64,000 nucleotides of DNA from Sphingomonas sanguinis (GTDB taxonomy: Bacteria > Pseudomonadota > Alphaproteobacteria > Sphingomonadales > Sphingomonadaceae): the NCBI RefSeq assembly GCF_001476905.1, contig NZ_LDTE01000010.1, positions 1 through 64,000 of the forward strand, in the 5' to 3' direction. Both the position numbers and the translations under genes were made by a program. The notes under the pieces are model-generated. The model was not told the origin of the DNA. It saw nothing but the letters and a program-made list of their open reading frames with translations, and searched no databases. This document shows, one piece after another, positions 32,419 to 40,599 of this stretch; the first letter of the stretch is position 1; each line of letters begins with the position of its first letter.

Positions 32419-34329
32419 TTACCGCTTGGTGAAGCCGCCGATCCCCGCAATGGCCAGCTTGGCCGCAGGCTTGGACATCTCCGCAAAGGTCAACCGCAGA
32501 TAGCGGACGGGCCGGACGCTGGTGAAGGGCAGGCGCTGGGTGGAGAGCGCATAGGCGATGTTAGAGAACTCACCCGCGCCCGCCGGGGTCCAGCTCTTGC
32601 CGTCGACGCTCGTCTCCGCGACGTAGCCGCGCGGCGGGGCGGCGTCGATCATGACCTGGCGCGAGGGGGTCAGGCTGAAGCCCGCGACGTCGCGCATCTG
32701 GCCCATATCGACCGTGACGCTGGCAGGCTTGCCGGGCGTCGGCGCGGGCTGCACCCAGATGGTCTTGGCGTCATTGTCGAGCAGCTTCTCGGCCCCCGGC
32801 GCGGTGGCGGAAACGATCGTCCAGTCGGTCGTCGCCAGCACGGTCGGGTCGCTCGACACGATGGCGGGGACGGGGACCGGCGCGACGCTCTGGAACAGCG
32901 AAACCTCGCTGATCGCGGGGCAGACCGGCGCGTCGACGATGCGCAGGCGGACGCGGCGTGCGGTGATCGGCTGGGGCAGGCGGATGATCCGCTGCGCGCT
33001 GATGCACTCATGTTCGGCCAGCTGCTGCCACCGGCCGTTCACTTCCGCATCGACCGCGAAGCGCGTGACGCGCACGCCGAGCGGCAGATATTCGCGGATG
33101 CGGATCAGGTCGAAACGGCGTCCCGGCGGCAGGTCGAGCGTCAGGCTGGGCGTGGTCACGCCGTCCGGCGCGGACCAATAGGTGTCGCGCTGGCCGTCCA
33201 GCACCTTCGCGGCTTCATAGCCCTTGCCGCGCACATGGCTGGCGCTGGCCACCGCGCCCTGCGCCAAATCGGTCGCGAAGCTGGCGCGGATCGCATCGCC
33301 GAAGCTCTTCAGAATCTTCACGTCCTGATCGGGAATGCGCCCGCGCCGGTCGGGCGGCAGGTTCAGGTTCATGTTGGTGCCGCGCGCCACCGACGTGTCG
33401 AAATAGCCGACCAGGTTTTCCGGCGAGCGGACTTTCGAGTCCTCGTCCGCATGATAGAACCAGCCGGGCCGGATCGAGGTGTTGGTCTCGGCAGGCCACC
33501 ACAGTGCGCCGCCGCGCACGCCCGAATTACCCTCCGACTGGACATAAGGATGGTTGGGCATGGTCGGCCAGCAGGGGTCGCCCGCGATCCCGTCCTCATT
33601 GCCGACCCAGCGGATATCCGCGCCCAGCGGATCGAAGGTGCAGGCCATGGGCTGATGCTGGTGAACCAGCGCGATGATCGAGGGCCAGTTATAATATTTG
33701 GGCGCGTCGATCTGTCGCGTCTCGCGCGCGCCGCCATAATAGCCGTCGCCGCCATTGGCCCCGTCGAACCAGAATTCGAACAGCTCGCCGTAACCGGTGC
33801 AGAGTTCGACCACCTGTTTGCGGAAATATTCGACATAGGAGGGGCGGCCATAATCGGCGCGATTGCGGTCCCAGGGCGAGAGATAGATGCCGAAGGCCAG
33901 CCCGGCGCGCTTGCAGGCGTCCGACATTTCGCGGACGATATCGCCCTGGCCGTTCTTATAGGGCGAGTTGCGGATGCAATGCTCGGTCAGCTTGGTCGGC
34001 CAGAGGCAGAAGCCGTCATGATGCTTGGCGGTGAGGATGATGCCCTTCAGGTTCCCCGCCTTGGCCGCCCCGACGATCTGGTCCGCGCTGAAATCGCTCG
34101 GATTGAACATCTTGGGGTCTTCGTCGCCATAACCCCATTCCTTGTCGGTGAAGGTGTTCATCGCGAAGTGGATGAAGGCGTACTGCTCGCGCTGATGCCA
34201 GCGCCACTGCCGCGCCGAGGGGACCGCGCCGTAGGGAGCAGGCGCAGCCGCCCCCTTTTGCGCGAAGGCGGGCGCGGCGGAGGCGACCAGCCCGGAGGCG
34301 AGGACGGCGCGGCGGGAGAAATCGGTCAT
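32419..34329 (-). CDS. GH29 alpha-L-fucosidase with two discoidin-type domains
   Basis: Exported 636-aa alpha-L-fucosidase. The signal carries a twin-arginine (SRRAVLASG, cleavage near AFAQKG). The GH29 barrel has HFAMNTFTDKEWGYGDEDP, HHDGFCLWPT, and the nucleophile Asp189 in FEFWFDGANG. After the barrel, about residues 355-465 and 480-636 look like two F5/8 type C (CBM32-like) modules (AAKVLDGQRDTYWSAPDG; KLLDNDAKTIWVQP). The GH29 group with this N-terminus often acts on alpha-1,3/1,4-fucose. It is the last gene of the GH2-GH3-GH125-GH92-GH29 operon, 23 bases after GH92. Removal of core or antennal fucose from N-glycans is inferred. Confidence 0.93.
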   Translation of the reverse strand: MTDFSRRAVLASGLVASAAPAFAQKGAAAPAPYGAVPSARQWRWHQREQYAFIHFAMNTFTDKEWGYGDEDPKMFNPSDFSADQIVGAAKAGNLKGIILTAKHHDGFCLWPTKLTEHCIRNSPYKNGQGDIVREMSDACKRAGLAFGIYLSPWDRNRADYGRPSYVEYFRKQVVELCTGYGELFEFWFDGANGGDGYYGGARETRQIDAPKYYNWPSIIALVHQHQPMACTFDPLGADIRWVGNEDGIAGDPCWPTMPNHPYVQSEGNSGVRGGALWWPAETNTSIRPGWFYHADEDSKVRSPENLVGYFDTSVARGTNMNLNLPPDRRGRIPDQDVKILKSFGDAIRASFATDLAQGAVASASHVRGKGYEAAKVLDGQRDTYWSAPDGVTTPSLTLDLPPGRRFDLIRIREYLPLGVRVTRFAVDAEVNGRWQQLAEHECISAQRIIRLPQPITARRVRLRIVDAPVCPAISEVSLFQSVAPVPVPAIVSSDPTVLATTDWTIVSATAPGAEKLLDNDAKTIWVQPAPTPGKPASVTVDMGQMRDVAGFSLTPSRQVMIDAAPPRGYVAETSVDGKSWTPAGAGEFSNIAYALSTQRLPFTSVRPVRYLRLTFAEMSKPAAKLAIAGIGGFTKR

Positions 34330-34352
34330 CTTCAATTCGGCTCCGGGAGGGA

Positions 34353-36665
34353 TCAGGCGGGCAGGTGGTCGAAGGACGGCGGACGGTCCTTGGGATCGCG
34401 GCCAAAGGCGGGGTTCGGCTTGGAGCCCATGGTGAAGGACAGGGTGCCGCCCTTGGACAGGGTGGCATGGTCGATCCAGCTCTTGGTCCAGGGGCGGCCG
34501 TTCCAGGTCACCGACTGGATATAGGGCGTTTCCGGGCCGTTGCCCTTCGCCTCGACGACCAGCGTCTTGTTGCCCCCGACCGTTAGCTGCGCCCTGTCGA
34601 ACAGCGGTCCGCCGAAGACATAGGCACCGCTGACCGGATCGACCGGATAGAAGCCGAGCGCGGAGAACAGGAACCAGGCGCTCATCTGGCCGCAATCGTC
34701 ATTGCCGATGATGCCGTCGGGCGCGTTCTTGTACATCTCGGTCAGCAGGCGGCGGACCATGCGCTGCGTCTTCCACGGCGCGCCGACATAGGCGTAGAGA
34801 TAGGCCGCATGCTGGTCCGGCTCATTGCCGTGCGCATATTGGCCGACCAGGCCCGAAATGTCCGGCGGCGCGTTTTTGGGCAGGGTCGAGGGTGCACTGA
34901 ACAGCTCATCCAGCTTCGCCTCGAACTTCGCATCGCCGCCCATGTGGCGGATCAGGCCGTAAACGTCGTGCTGATTGAGGAACGTCGCCTGCCAGCCATT
35001 CGCCTCGGTATAGTCGCGCCACCAGGGCTTGGGCATATGGCCGAGCTGGACGGGGTCGTAATCCTTCCACCAGCTGCCGTTGCTGAACCGGGGGCGGGCG
35101 AAATTGATCGAGGGGTCGATGACGTTTCGCCAGTTGCCCGAGCGCTTGAGCAGCCGGTCGGCCTGCGCCGTCTGGCCAACCCGGCGCGCGATGTGCGACG
35201 CGGCCCAGTCGTCATAGGCATATTCCTGGGTCCGGCTGACACTCTCGAACCAGATGTCCGCGGGGACATAGCCCTTGGCGTCGTAGAGGTCGCGGCCCTT
35301 GCTATTGTCCATGTCGGGCGCGGTGAAGTCGAAGCTGCGCTTGGCGATGCCCGGCCAGGCGGCGGCATAGTCGGCGGGAATGCCCTTCACCATCGCCTCG
35401 GCCATGATCGGCGTGCCGTGCCAGCCGATCATGATCCCCGTCTCCTTGCCCTGCAGCGTCCACACCGGCGGGCCATAGGCGCTTTGCTGCGTCTGGCGGA
35501 TGATGTCGTCGATCAGCTTCTTGGCTTGGGCGGGCTGGGTCAGGATCAGCCAGGGGTGCAGCGCCCGGTACGTGTCCCAGGTGGAGAAGGTGCTATAGGC
35601 GAACTGCCCGGCGGGGGCGGTGTGCACCTTTCCGTCGAGCCCAACATAGCGGCCGTTCACGTCGGAGAAGAGCGTCGGCGCGACGAGCGTGTGGTAATTG
35701 GCGGAGGCCATGATCGCCTGTTGGTCCAGCGTTCCGCCCTCGACGCGGACACCGCCCAGCGCCTCGGCCCAGCGGGTCATGGCCGCCCGGCGGGTGCGGT
35801 CGAAGTCCCAGTGCTTCGCTTCGGCGGCCAGGTTCGCCTTGGCGCCCGCGACATCCACGGCCGAGATGCCGCAGCGGATCAGCAGCGGCGCATCGCCCAG
35901 TTCGTCGAAGAACAGGGCGGCCTTCAGGCGGTTGCCCTTGACGGCGGTGCCGTTCGCAGGCGTGTCGCCGTCGCCGTAAAGCTGGATGCGCGAGGGCTTC
36001 TTCGACAGCTGCATCGCAAAGAAGATGCGCCGCCCCTTGGCCCAGCGGAACACGCGGCGGGTGCCGGTGATCGTGCCGTCGGGCTCGATGGTCAGTTCGG
36101 CATCGGTGATGAGCGGCTTGGCGTCGCTCTTGTCGAGGACGAGGTGCGACAGGTCGACCAGCACATGACCCGGCCCCTTGGGATAGGTATAGCGGTGCCA
36201 GCCCGTCCGCTCGGTCACGGTCAGTTCGGCGAGCACGCCGGATTCGAGCTTCACCCGGTAATAACCCGGCTCAGCCTGTTCGTCCGAGTAACGCTGGCGA
36301 TAGCCTTTATCGGGGTTGGCAAGCGGCCCCGCCACCAGCTTCAGCTCGCCGCGCGTCGGCACGACCAGCACGTCCAGCATGTCGCCGATGCCGGTGCCCG
36401 ACAGATGGGTATGGCTGAACCCCATGATCGAGCCGTCGCCGTGATGATAACCCGAACAGGTGTCCCAGCGCTCGACATCGGTGTCGGGGCTCAACTGCAC
36501 CATGCCGAAGGGCAGGACCGCACCGGGATAGGTATGGCCGTCACCGCCCGTCCCGACGAACAGATTGGGACGGGCGACCGGCATCGGTACGGCGGCACTG
36601 AGGCCTCCGATCGGCAGGCTGGCAAGCGCGGTCCCGGCGAGGAGCGAGCGGCGGGTCAAAATCAT
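34353..36665 (-). CDS. GH92 exo-alpha-mannosidase
   Basis: Exported 770-aa calcium-dependent alpha-mannosidase of family 92. It has a Tat-like signal (MILTRRSLLAGTALASLPIG). The N-terminal beta-sandwich starts NLFVGTGGDGHTYPGAVLPFGMVQLSPDT. The catalytic (alpha/alpha)6 domain includes STFSTWDTYRALHPW, IMIGWHGTPIMAEA, SRTQEYAYDDWAASHIA, HGNEPDQHAAYLYAYVGAPWKTQ and GIIGNDDCGQMSAWFLFSALGFYPVDP, all family hallmarks. The HGNEPxxH and NDDCGQMSAW stretches carry the acidic residues used by GH92. The ATG overlaps the GH125 stop by four bases, with GGGAGA seven bases upstream. It likely removes terminal alpha-linked mannose of N-glycans before GH3 and GH125 act. Confidence 0.95.
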   Translation of the reverse strand: MILTRRSLLAGTALASLPIGGLSAAVPMPVARPNLFVGTGGDGHTYPGAVLPFGMVQLSPDTDVERWDTCSGYHHGDGSIMGFSHTHLSGTGIGDMLDVLVVPTRGELKLVAGPLANPDKGYRQRYSDEQAEPGYYRVKLESGVLAELTVTERTGWHRYTYPKGPGHVLVDLSHLVLDKSDAKPLITDAELTIEPDGTITGTRRVFRWAKGRRIFFAMQLSKKPSRIQLYGDGDTPANGTAVKGNRLKAALFFDELGDAPLLIRCGISAVDVAGAKANLAAEAKHWDFDRTRRAAMTRWAEALGGVRVEGGTLDQQAIMASANYHTLVAPTLFSDVNGRYVGLDGKVHTAPAGQFAYSTFSTWDTYRALHPWLILTQPAQAKKLIDDIIRQTQQSAYGPPVWTLQGKETGIMIGWHGTPIMAEAMVKGIPADYAAAWPGIAKRSFDFTAPDMDNSKGRDLYDAKGYVPADIWFESVSRTQEYAYDDWAASHIARRVGQTAQADRLLKRSGNWRNVIDPSINFARPRFSNGSWWKDYDPVQLGHMPKPWWRDYTEANGWQATFLNQHDVYGLIRHMGGDAKFEAKLDELFSAPSTLPKNAPPDISGLVGQYAHGNEPDQHAAYLYAYVGAPWKTQRMVRRLLTEMYKNAPDGIIGNDDCGQMSAWFLFSALGFYPVDPVSGAYVFGGPLFDRAQLTVGGNKTLVVEAKGNGPETPYIQSVTWNGRPWTKSWIDHATLSKGGTLSFTMGSKPNPAFGRDPKDRPPSFDHLPA

Positions 36666-38086
36666 GCGAACGTCTCCCGCAAAACTTCCGGCCGGGTGGC
36701 CGCGACATGGACGACCAGCTCGCCGAACAGGCCATTGGCCCAGGCGAACCAGTCGCGTGTGAACTTGGCGGGATCGTCGATATCGACCCCTTCGTGAATG
36801 AAGCCCGTACCGCCATGCGACCCACGGATCATCGACAGGCTCGACCGCAGCATCGCAGGTTCGGTCGAGGTCAGCGCGCGGGTGATGACCGACATCGGCC
36901 AGACCTGGCCCGGCCCGGTATGCGGACCGCCGATACCGGTCAGCGCCTGACCCTCGAAATACCAGGGATTGGCCTTGCTCCAGCACGCCGCAACGGTGCG
37001 CTGCCACAGCGGATCGGCCACATCGACACAGCGGAGATAAGCCATGCCCGACAGCGACGGCACATTGGCGTCGTCCATGAAGACGGCATTGCCATAGCCA
37101 TCGACCTCATAGGCCCAGACGCGCTCGCCGCTCGGCAGGGTCATCGTGCCGAACTGCCTGAGCGCAGCCTCGACCTCGGCGGCCAGCGTGGTAGCGTCCT
37201 GTGCCAGCGCGGGCTCGCCGACCGCGTTCGACAGCGCGGCCAGTTCGCGCAGCGTCGTCATCGCGAACAGATTGGCGGGGACGAACTGGCCGTAAAGACA
37301 GGCATCGTCCGAGGGGCGGAAGCCCGAATGGATCATGCCGTTGGGACGCGTCGGCAGGCCATAGCCGCGATAGAGCGTCTCGGTCGGCTCGGGTGCGGAG
37401 CGGCGGAAGCGATAGGGGCCAGGGCCTTCTTTCCGCTGCTGCTCACGGAACGTCTTCACGATGGCCCGCGCCGAGGCTTTCCACTCGGCGTCGAACGGCG
37501 TCGTATCACCCGTCTCGCGCCAATAATCATGCGCCAGCCGGATCGCGTAGCAGAGCGAGTCGATCTCCCACTTCCGCTCGGCGACGCCGGGCTTCATCTC
37601 GGTATCGTCCTTCAACGCCCAGCTGAGGTTCGTCCTGGCGGTCGGGTCCTGCATGAAGGCATTGGCGTAAGGGTCGATCAGGATCGACCGCGCCTGCCGC
37701 CCGATCAGCCCGCGGAACAGCCGCCCCAGCGCCGGATCGCGCTTCACCAGATGCAGATAGGGCCGCAGCTGCGCCGCCGAATCCCGCAGCCACAGGCAGG
37801 GGATGTCGCCGGTAATGACGAAGGCATCCGCCTTGCCGTTCACTGGCGCCAGCGACAGCACCGTGGTGTCGAGCGTGTTGGGATAGCAGTTGCCGAACAT
37901 CCAGCGGAGTTCGGGATCGGCGATCATCTTCGAGATGCGGGTGATCTCCGCCTCGACGGCCTTCGATACAAAGCGGCGGTCGGCGACGGCCGGACGCTTG
38001 CTGGGGAAGGCGGGCGCGGTGGCGAAGGCCGGGGCGGCGGCGAGCGCCGCACCTCCGACGATCAGTTCACGACGGTTCGGGGTCAT
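36662..38086 (-). CDS. GH125 exo-alpha-1,6-mannosidase
   Basis: A 474-aa metal-independent glycoside hydrolase of family 125 (formerly DUF1237). The signal has a twin-arginine (NRRELIVGG, cleavage near PAFA), so periplasmic. Family segments are FGNCYPNTLDTTV, ITGDIPCLWLRDSAAQLRPYL, WALKDDTEMKPGVAERKWEIDSLCYAIRLAHDYW, GMIHSGFRPSDDACLYGQFVPANLFA, DDANVPSLSGMAYL and GGPHTGPGQVWPMSVITRALTS. It starts four bases inside the end of the GH3 gene and stops four bases into GH92. Bacterial GH125 enzymes cut alpha-1,6-mannose; here the likely target is the alpha-1,6 arm of the N-glycan core. Confidence 0.94.
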   Translation of the reverse strand: MTPNRRELIVGGAALAAAPAFATAPAFPSKRPAVADRRFVSKAVEAEITRISKMIADPELRWMFGNCYPNTLDTTVLSLAPVNGKADAFVITGDIPCLWLRDSAAQLRPYLHLVKRDPALGRLFRGLIGRQARSILIDPYANAFMQDPTARTNLSWALKDDTEMKPGVAERKWEIDSLCYAIRLAHDYWRETGDTTPFDAEWKASARAIVKTFREQQRKEGPGPYRFRRSAPEPTETLYRGYGLPTRPNGMIHSGFRPSDDACLYGQFVPANLFAMTTLRELAALSNAVGEPALAQDATTLAAEVEAALRQFGTMTLPSGERVWAYEVDGYGNAVFMDDANVPSLSGMAYLRCVDVADPLWQRTVAACWSKANPWYFEGQALTGIGGPHTGPGQVWPMSVITRALTSTEPAMLRSSLSMIRGSHGGTGFIHEGVDIDDPAKFTRDWFAWANGLFGELVVHVAATRPEVLRETFA

Positions 38087-40599
38087 TTGGGCAGATCCTG
38101 CGCGGTGCCGGTCACGGTGAACTGGGTCCACTGGCCTGCGCCGTCGCCCGGCTGACCACCGCCGATATAGAGCTTGTAGGTGCCCGGCAGGATGCGGCGG
38201 GTGCCGTCGCGCCAGACCTGGCTCATCAGGCGCGGATCGATGGTGAAGCGCGCCGTGCCCGCCTGACCGGGCTTGAGCGCGACGCGGGTGAAGCCGACCA
38301 GCTGGCGTTGCAGCACAGGGTCGGTCAGCACCAGCTTCTCGTCGGTCGCGGGCGGGACCAGATAGGCCTGCGTCACCTCTTCGCCCGCCCGCTGGCCGAT
38401 ATTGCGCAGCTGCACCGCGACATCGACCGGCTGGCCCACCGCGACGCTGGCGGTGACGACCGGTTGGCCATAGTCGAACTTGGTGTAGCTCAGGCCATGG
38501 CCGAAACCCCAGGCGGGCTTGCCGGTGAAGTAGCGATAGGTCCGCTCCTTCATGCCGTAATCGGCAAAGGCGGGCAGGTCGGCGGTCGACTGATAGATGG
38601 TGACGGGCAGGCGGCCCGACGGGTTCACGTCACCGCTGAGGATCTCGGCCAGCGCGGTGCCGCCCTCGGTGCCCGGATAGAAGGCCGCCAGCGTCGCGGC
38701 GGGCTTGAAGTCGCCCAGCGACACCGCCGAACCCGACATGACGACCGCGACCACCGGCTTGCCGGTCGCCTGGAGCGCGGCGAGCAGCTTGCGCTGCGGC
38801 TCGGGCAGGACGACCTCGGTCCGGTCGCCGCCTGCGAAACCGGGGACCGAGACGCCCAGCGCCTCGCCCTCCAGATCCGGCGAAAGGCCGACGACCGCGA
38901 TCAGCACATCGGCGGTCCCGGCGACCTTCAGTGCCTCGGCGGTCAGCGCCTCGGCGGGTGGCAGCCATTGCAGGCGCAGGCCTTCGTCACCGCCCTTATG
39001 GTCGATCTCGACCCGGATAAGACGCGGGGCCGAACCGTCGATCATGGTCTCCAGTTTCTTGCCGCCGATCACATCGTCCACAACCAGCTGGTCGTCGATA
39101 TAGAGCTTCACCGCGTCATGCGCGGGGCAGGCGTGCCAGCAGGCGGGGCCGTCGAGACGGAGCTTGTACTGGCCCGGCCCCGGCGGGGTCAGCGTGCCGG
39201 TCCAGCGGCGCTGGAAGGGCGCGGTCTTGGTATAGTTGAAGTCGATGCGGCGATCCTGACCCGCGACCGACCACTGGCCGTTCGCACCCATCGTCTCGAC
39301 CGTCAGGCCGGTCTTGCCGTTCGCCGACAGCGCAGTCTCGGGCACGCCGACGAACGCCCCCTCGGCCAGCACCGAGCCCTGCGCATAACGAACATCGCGG
39401 CCGAACTTCGCGCGGATGCCGTCGAGCGGGGTGACGGGGTTGATCGCGGTGCCGTGATAATTGCCCTCCAGCACGCCCAGATCATCGGCGTCGGCGCCGA
39501 ACACGGCGACCTTTTTGTCCTTCAGCGGCAACATGTCGTTCGGATTGTCGAGCAGGATGATGCCCTTGCGCGCCGTCTCCAGCGCCAGCGCGCGGTGGGC
39601 GGGGGTGCCGACTTCGCTCGCCTTGATCCGGTTCCAGGGGCTGTCCACGGTCAGCATCCGCCGCACCGCCAGCGCGCGCGCCAGCGCGGTGTCGATCTCG
39701 CCCTCGGTAATCAGGCCGCGCTCCACCGCCTGGGGCAGCGATAGATAGGCCTTGCCGCAGTTCAGGTCGGTGCCCGCGCGCAAAGCCGCCGCCGCCGCTG
39801 CGGGCGCATCCGGCTGGGCATGGTGGAACATCCAGATATTGCCGACCGCGTCGCAGTCCGACACGACCAGCCCGTTGAAACCCCAGTCGGTGCGCAGCCG
39901 CTGGGTCAGCAGCATCGGATTGGCGCAGACCGGCGTGCCATGGATCGCATTGTACGCGCACATCAGCGACAGCGCCTTGCCCTCGGTCACGGTCGCGCGG
40001 AAAGCGGGGAGGTAGGTCGCCTCCAGATCGCGTGGGGACACCATCACGTCGAAGCTGTCACGCCCGCCCTCGGGGCCGGAATGGACCGCCATATGCTTGA
40101 CGGTCGCAATGACCTTGGGATGCTTCAGGTCCGGCCCTTGCAGACCGCGCACGAAGGCGATGCCGATCCGGCTGGTGAGAAAGGGGTCCTCGCCATAGGT
40201 TTCCTGGCCCCGGCCCCAGCGCGGATCGCGGAAGATGTTGATGTTGGGCGACCAGATGGTCAGCCCCTGATACAGCCCGCGATCGGTGTTCAGCGGCTGC
40301 GAGTTGAACTTCGCCCGTGCCTCGGTGGCGACGACATCGCCGACCTTCTGGATCAGCGCCGTGTCCCAGGTCGCGGCCATGCCCATCGCCTGCGGGAACA
40401 CGGTCGACGGCCCGTTGCGCGCGATGCCGTGCAGCCCCTCGCTCCACCAGTCATAGGCGGGCAGGTTCAGCGCGGGTTCGGCAGGGGCTTCGTTGACCAG
40501 CTGCGCCGCCTTTTGCGCGACGGTCAGCTTCTGCGCCTCGGGGGGAAGGGCGGGGGTGGCGGCCTGACCGGCGGCGGCGAGGAGGAGGAACGGGATCAC
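38083..40599 (-). CDS. GH3 beta-glycosidase with PA14 insert (candidate beta-xylosidase)
   Basis: Exported 838-aa family 3 glycoside hydrolase. A short Sec signal (MIPFLLLAAAGQAATPA) is followed by the barrel domain with YDWWSEGLHGIARNG, WGRGQETYGEDP and the nucleophile Asp248 in VVSDCDAVGN. A PA14 module (about 455-590, DGPACWHACPAHDAVKLYIDDQLVV) is inserted in the second domain, and a fibronectin-III-like domain closes the protein. The YDWWSEGLHG motif is shared with beta-xylosidases and related GH3 enzymes, not with NagZ-type hexosaminidases. By its operon partners it may release the beta-1,2-xylose of plant N-glycans. It overlaps both neighbours by four bases. Confidence 0.9.
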   Translation of the reverse strand: MIPFLLLAAAGQAATPALPPEAQKLTVAQKAAQLVNEAPAEPALNLPAYDWWSEGLHGIARNGPSTVFPQAMGMAATWDTALIQKVGDVVATEARAKFNSQPLNTDRGLYQGLTIWSPNINIFRDPRWGRGQETYGEDPFLTSRIGIAFVRGLQGPDLKHPKVIATVKHMAVHSGPEGGRDSFDVMVSPRDLEATYLPAFRATVTEGKALSLMCAYNAIHGTPVCANPMLLTQRLRTDWGFNGLVVSDCDAVGNIWMFHHAQPDAPAAAAAALRAGTDLNCGKAYLSLPQAVERGLITEGEIDTALARALAVRRMLTVDSPWNRIKASEVGTPAHRALALETARKGIILLDNPNDMLPLKDKKVAVFGADADDLGVLEGNYHGTAINPVTPLDGIRAKFGRDVRYAQGSVLAEGAFVGVPETALSANGKTGLTVETMGANGQWSVAGQDRRIDFNYTKTAPFQRRWTGTLTPPGPGQYKLRLDGPACWHACPAHDAVKLYIDDQLVVDDVIGGKKLETMIDGSAPRLIRVEIDHKGGDEGLRLQWLPPAEALTAEALKVAGTADVLIAVVGLSPDLEGEALGVSVPGFAGGDRTEVVLPEPQRKLLAALQATGKPVVAVVMSGSAVSLGDFKPAATLAAFYPGTEGGTALAEILSGDVNPSGRLPVTIYQSTADLPAFADYGMKERTYRYFTGKPAWGFGHGLSYTKFDYGQPVVTASVAVGQPVDVAVQLRNIGQRAGEEVTQAYLVPPATDEKLVLTDPVLQRQLVGFTRVALKPGQAGTARFTIDPRLMSQVWRDGTRRILPGTYKLYIGGGQPGDGAGQWTQFTVTGTAQDLPK

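Noticed and set aside
34330-34695. N-terminal extension of the GH29 gene
   Set aside because: It would read through the end of GH92 and put the Tat signal in the middle of the protein.
38083-40599. GH3 gene as NagZ-type N-acetylglucosaminidase completing the GlcNAc route
   Set aside because: The YDWWSEGLHG/SDCDAV motifs and the PA14 insert belong to the beta-xylosidase/beta-glucosidase GH3 group; the His-Asp dyad of NagZ is not present.
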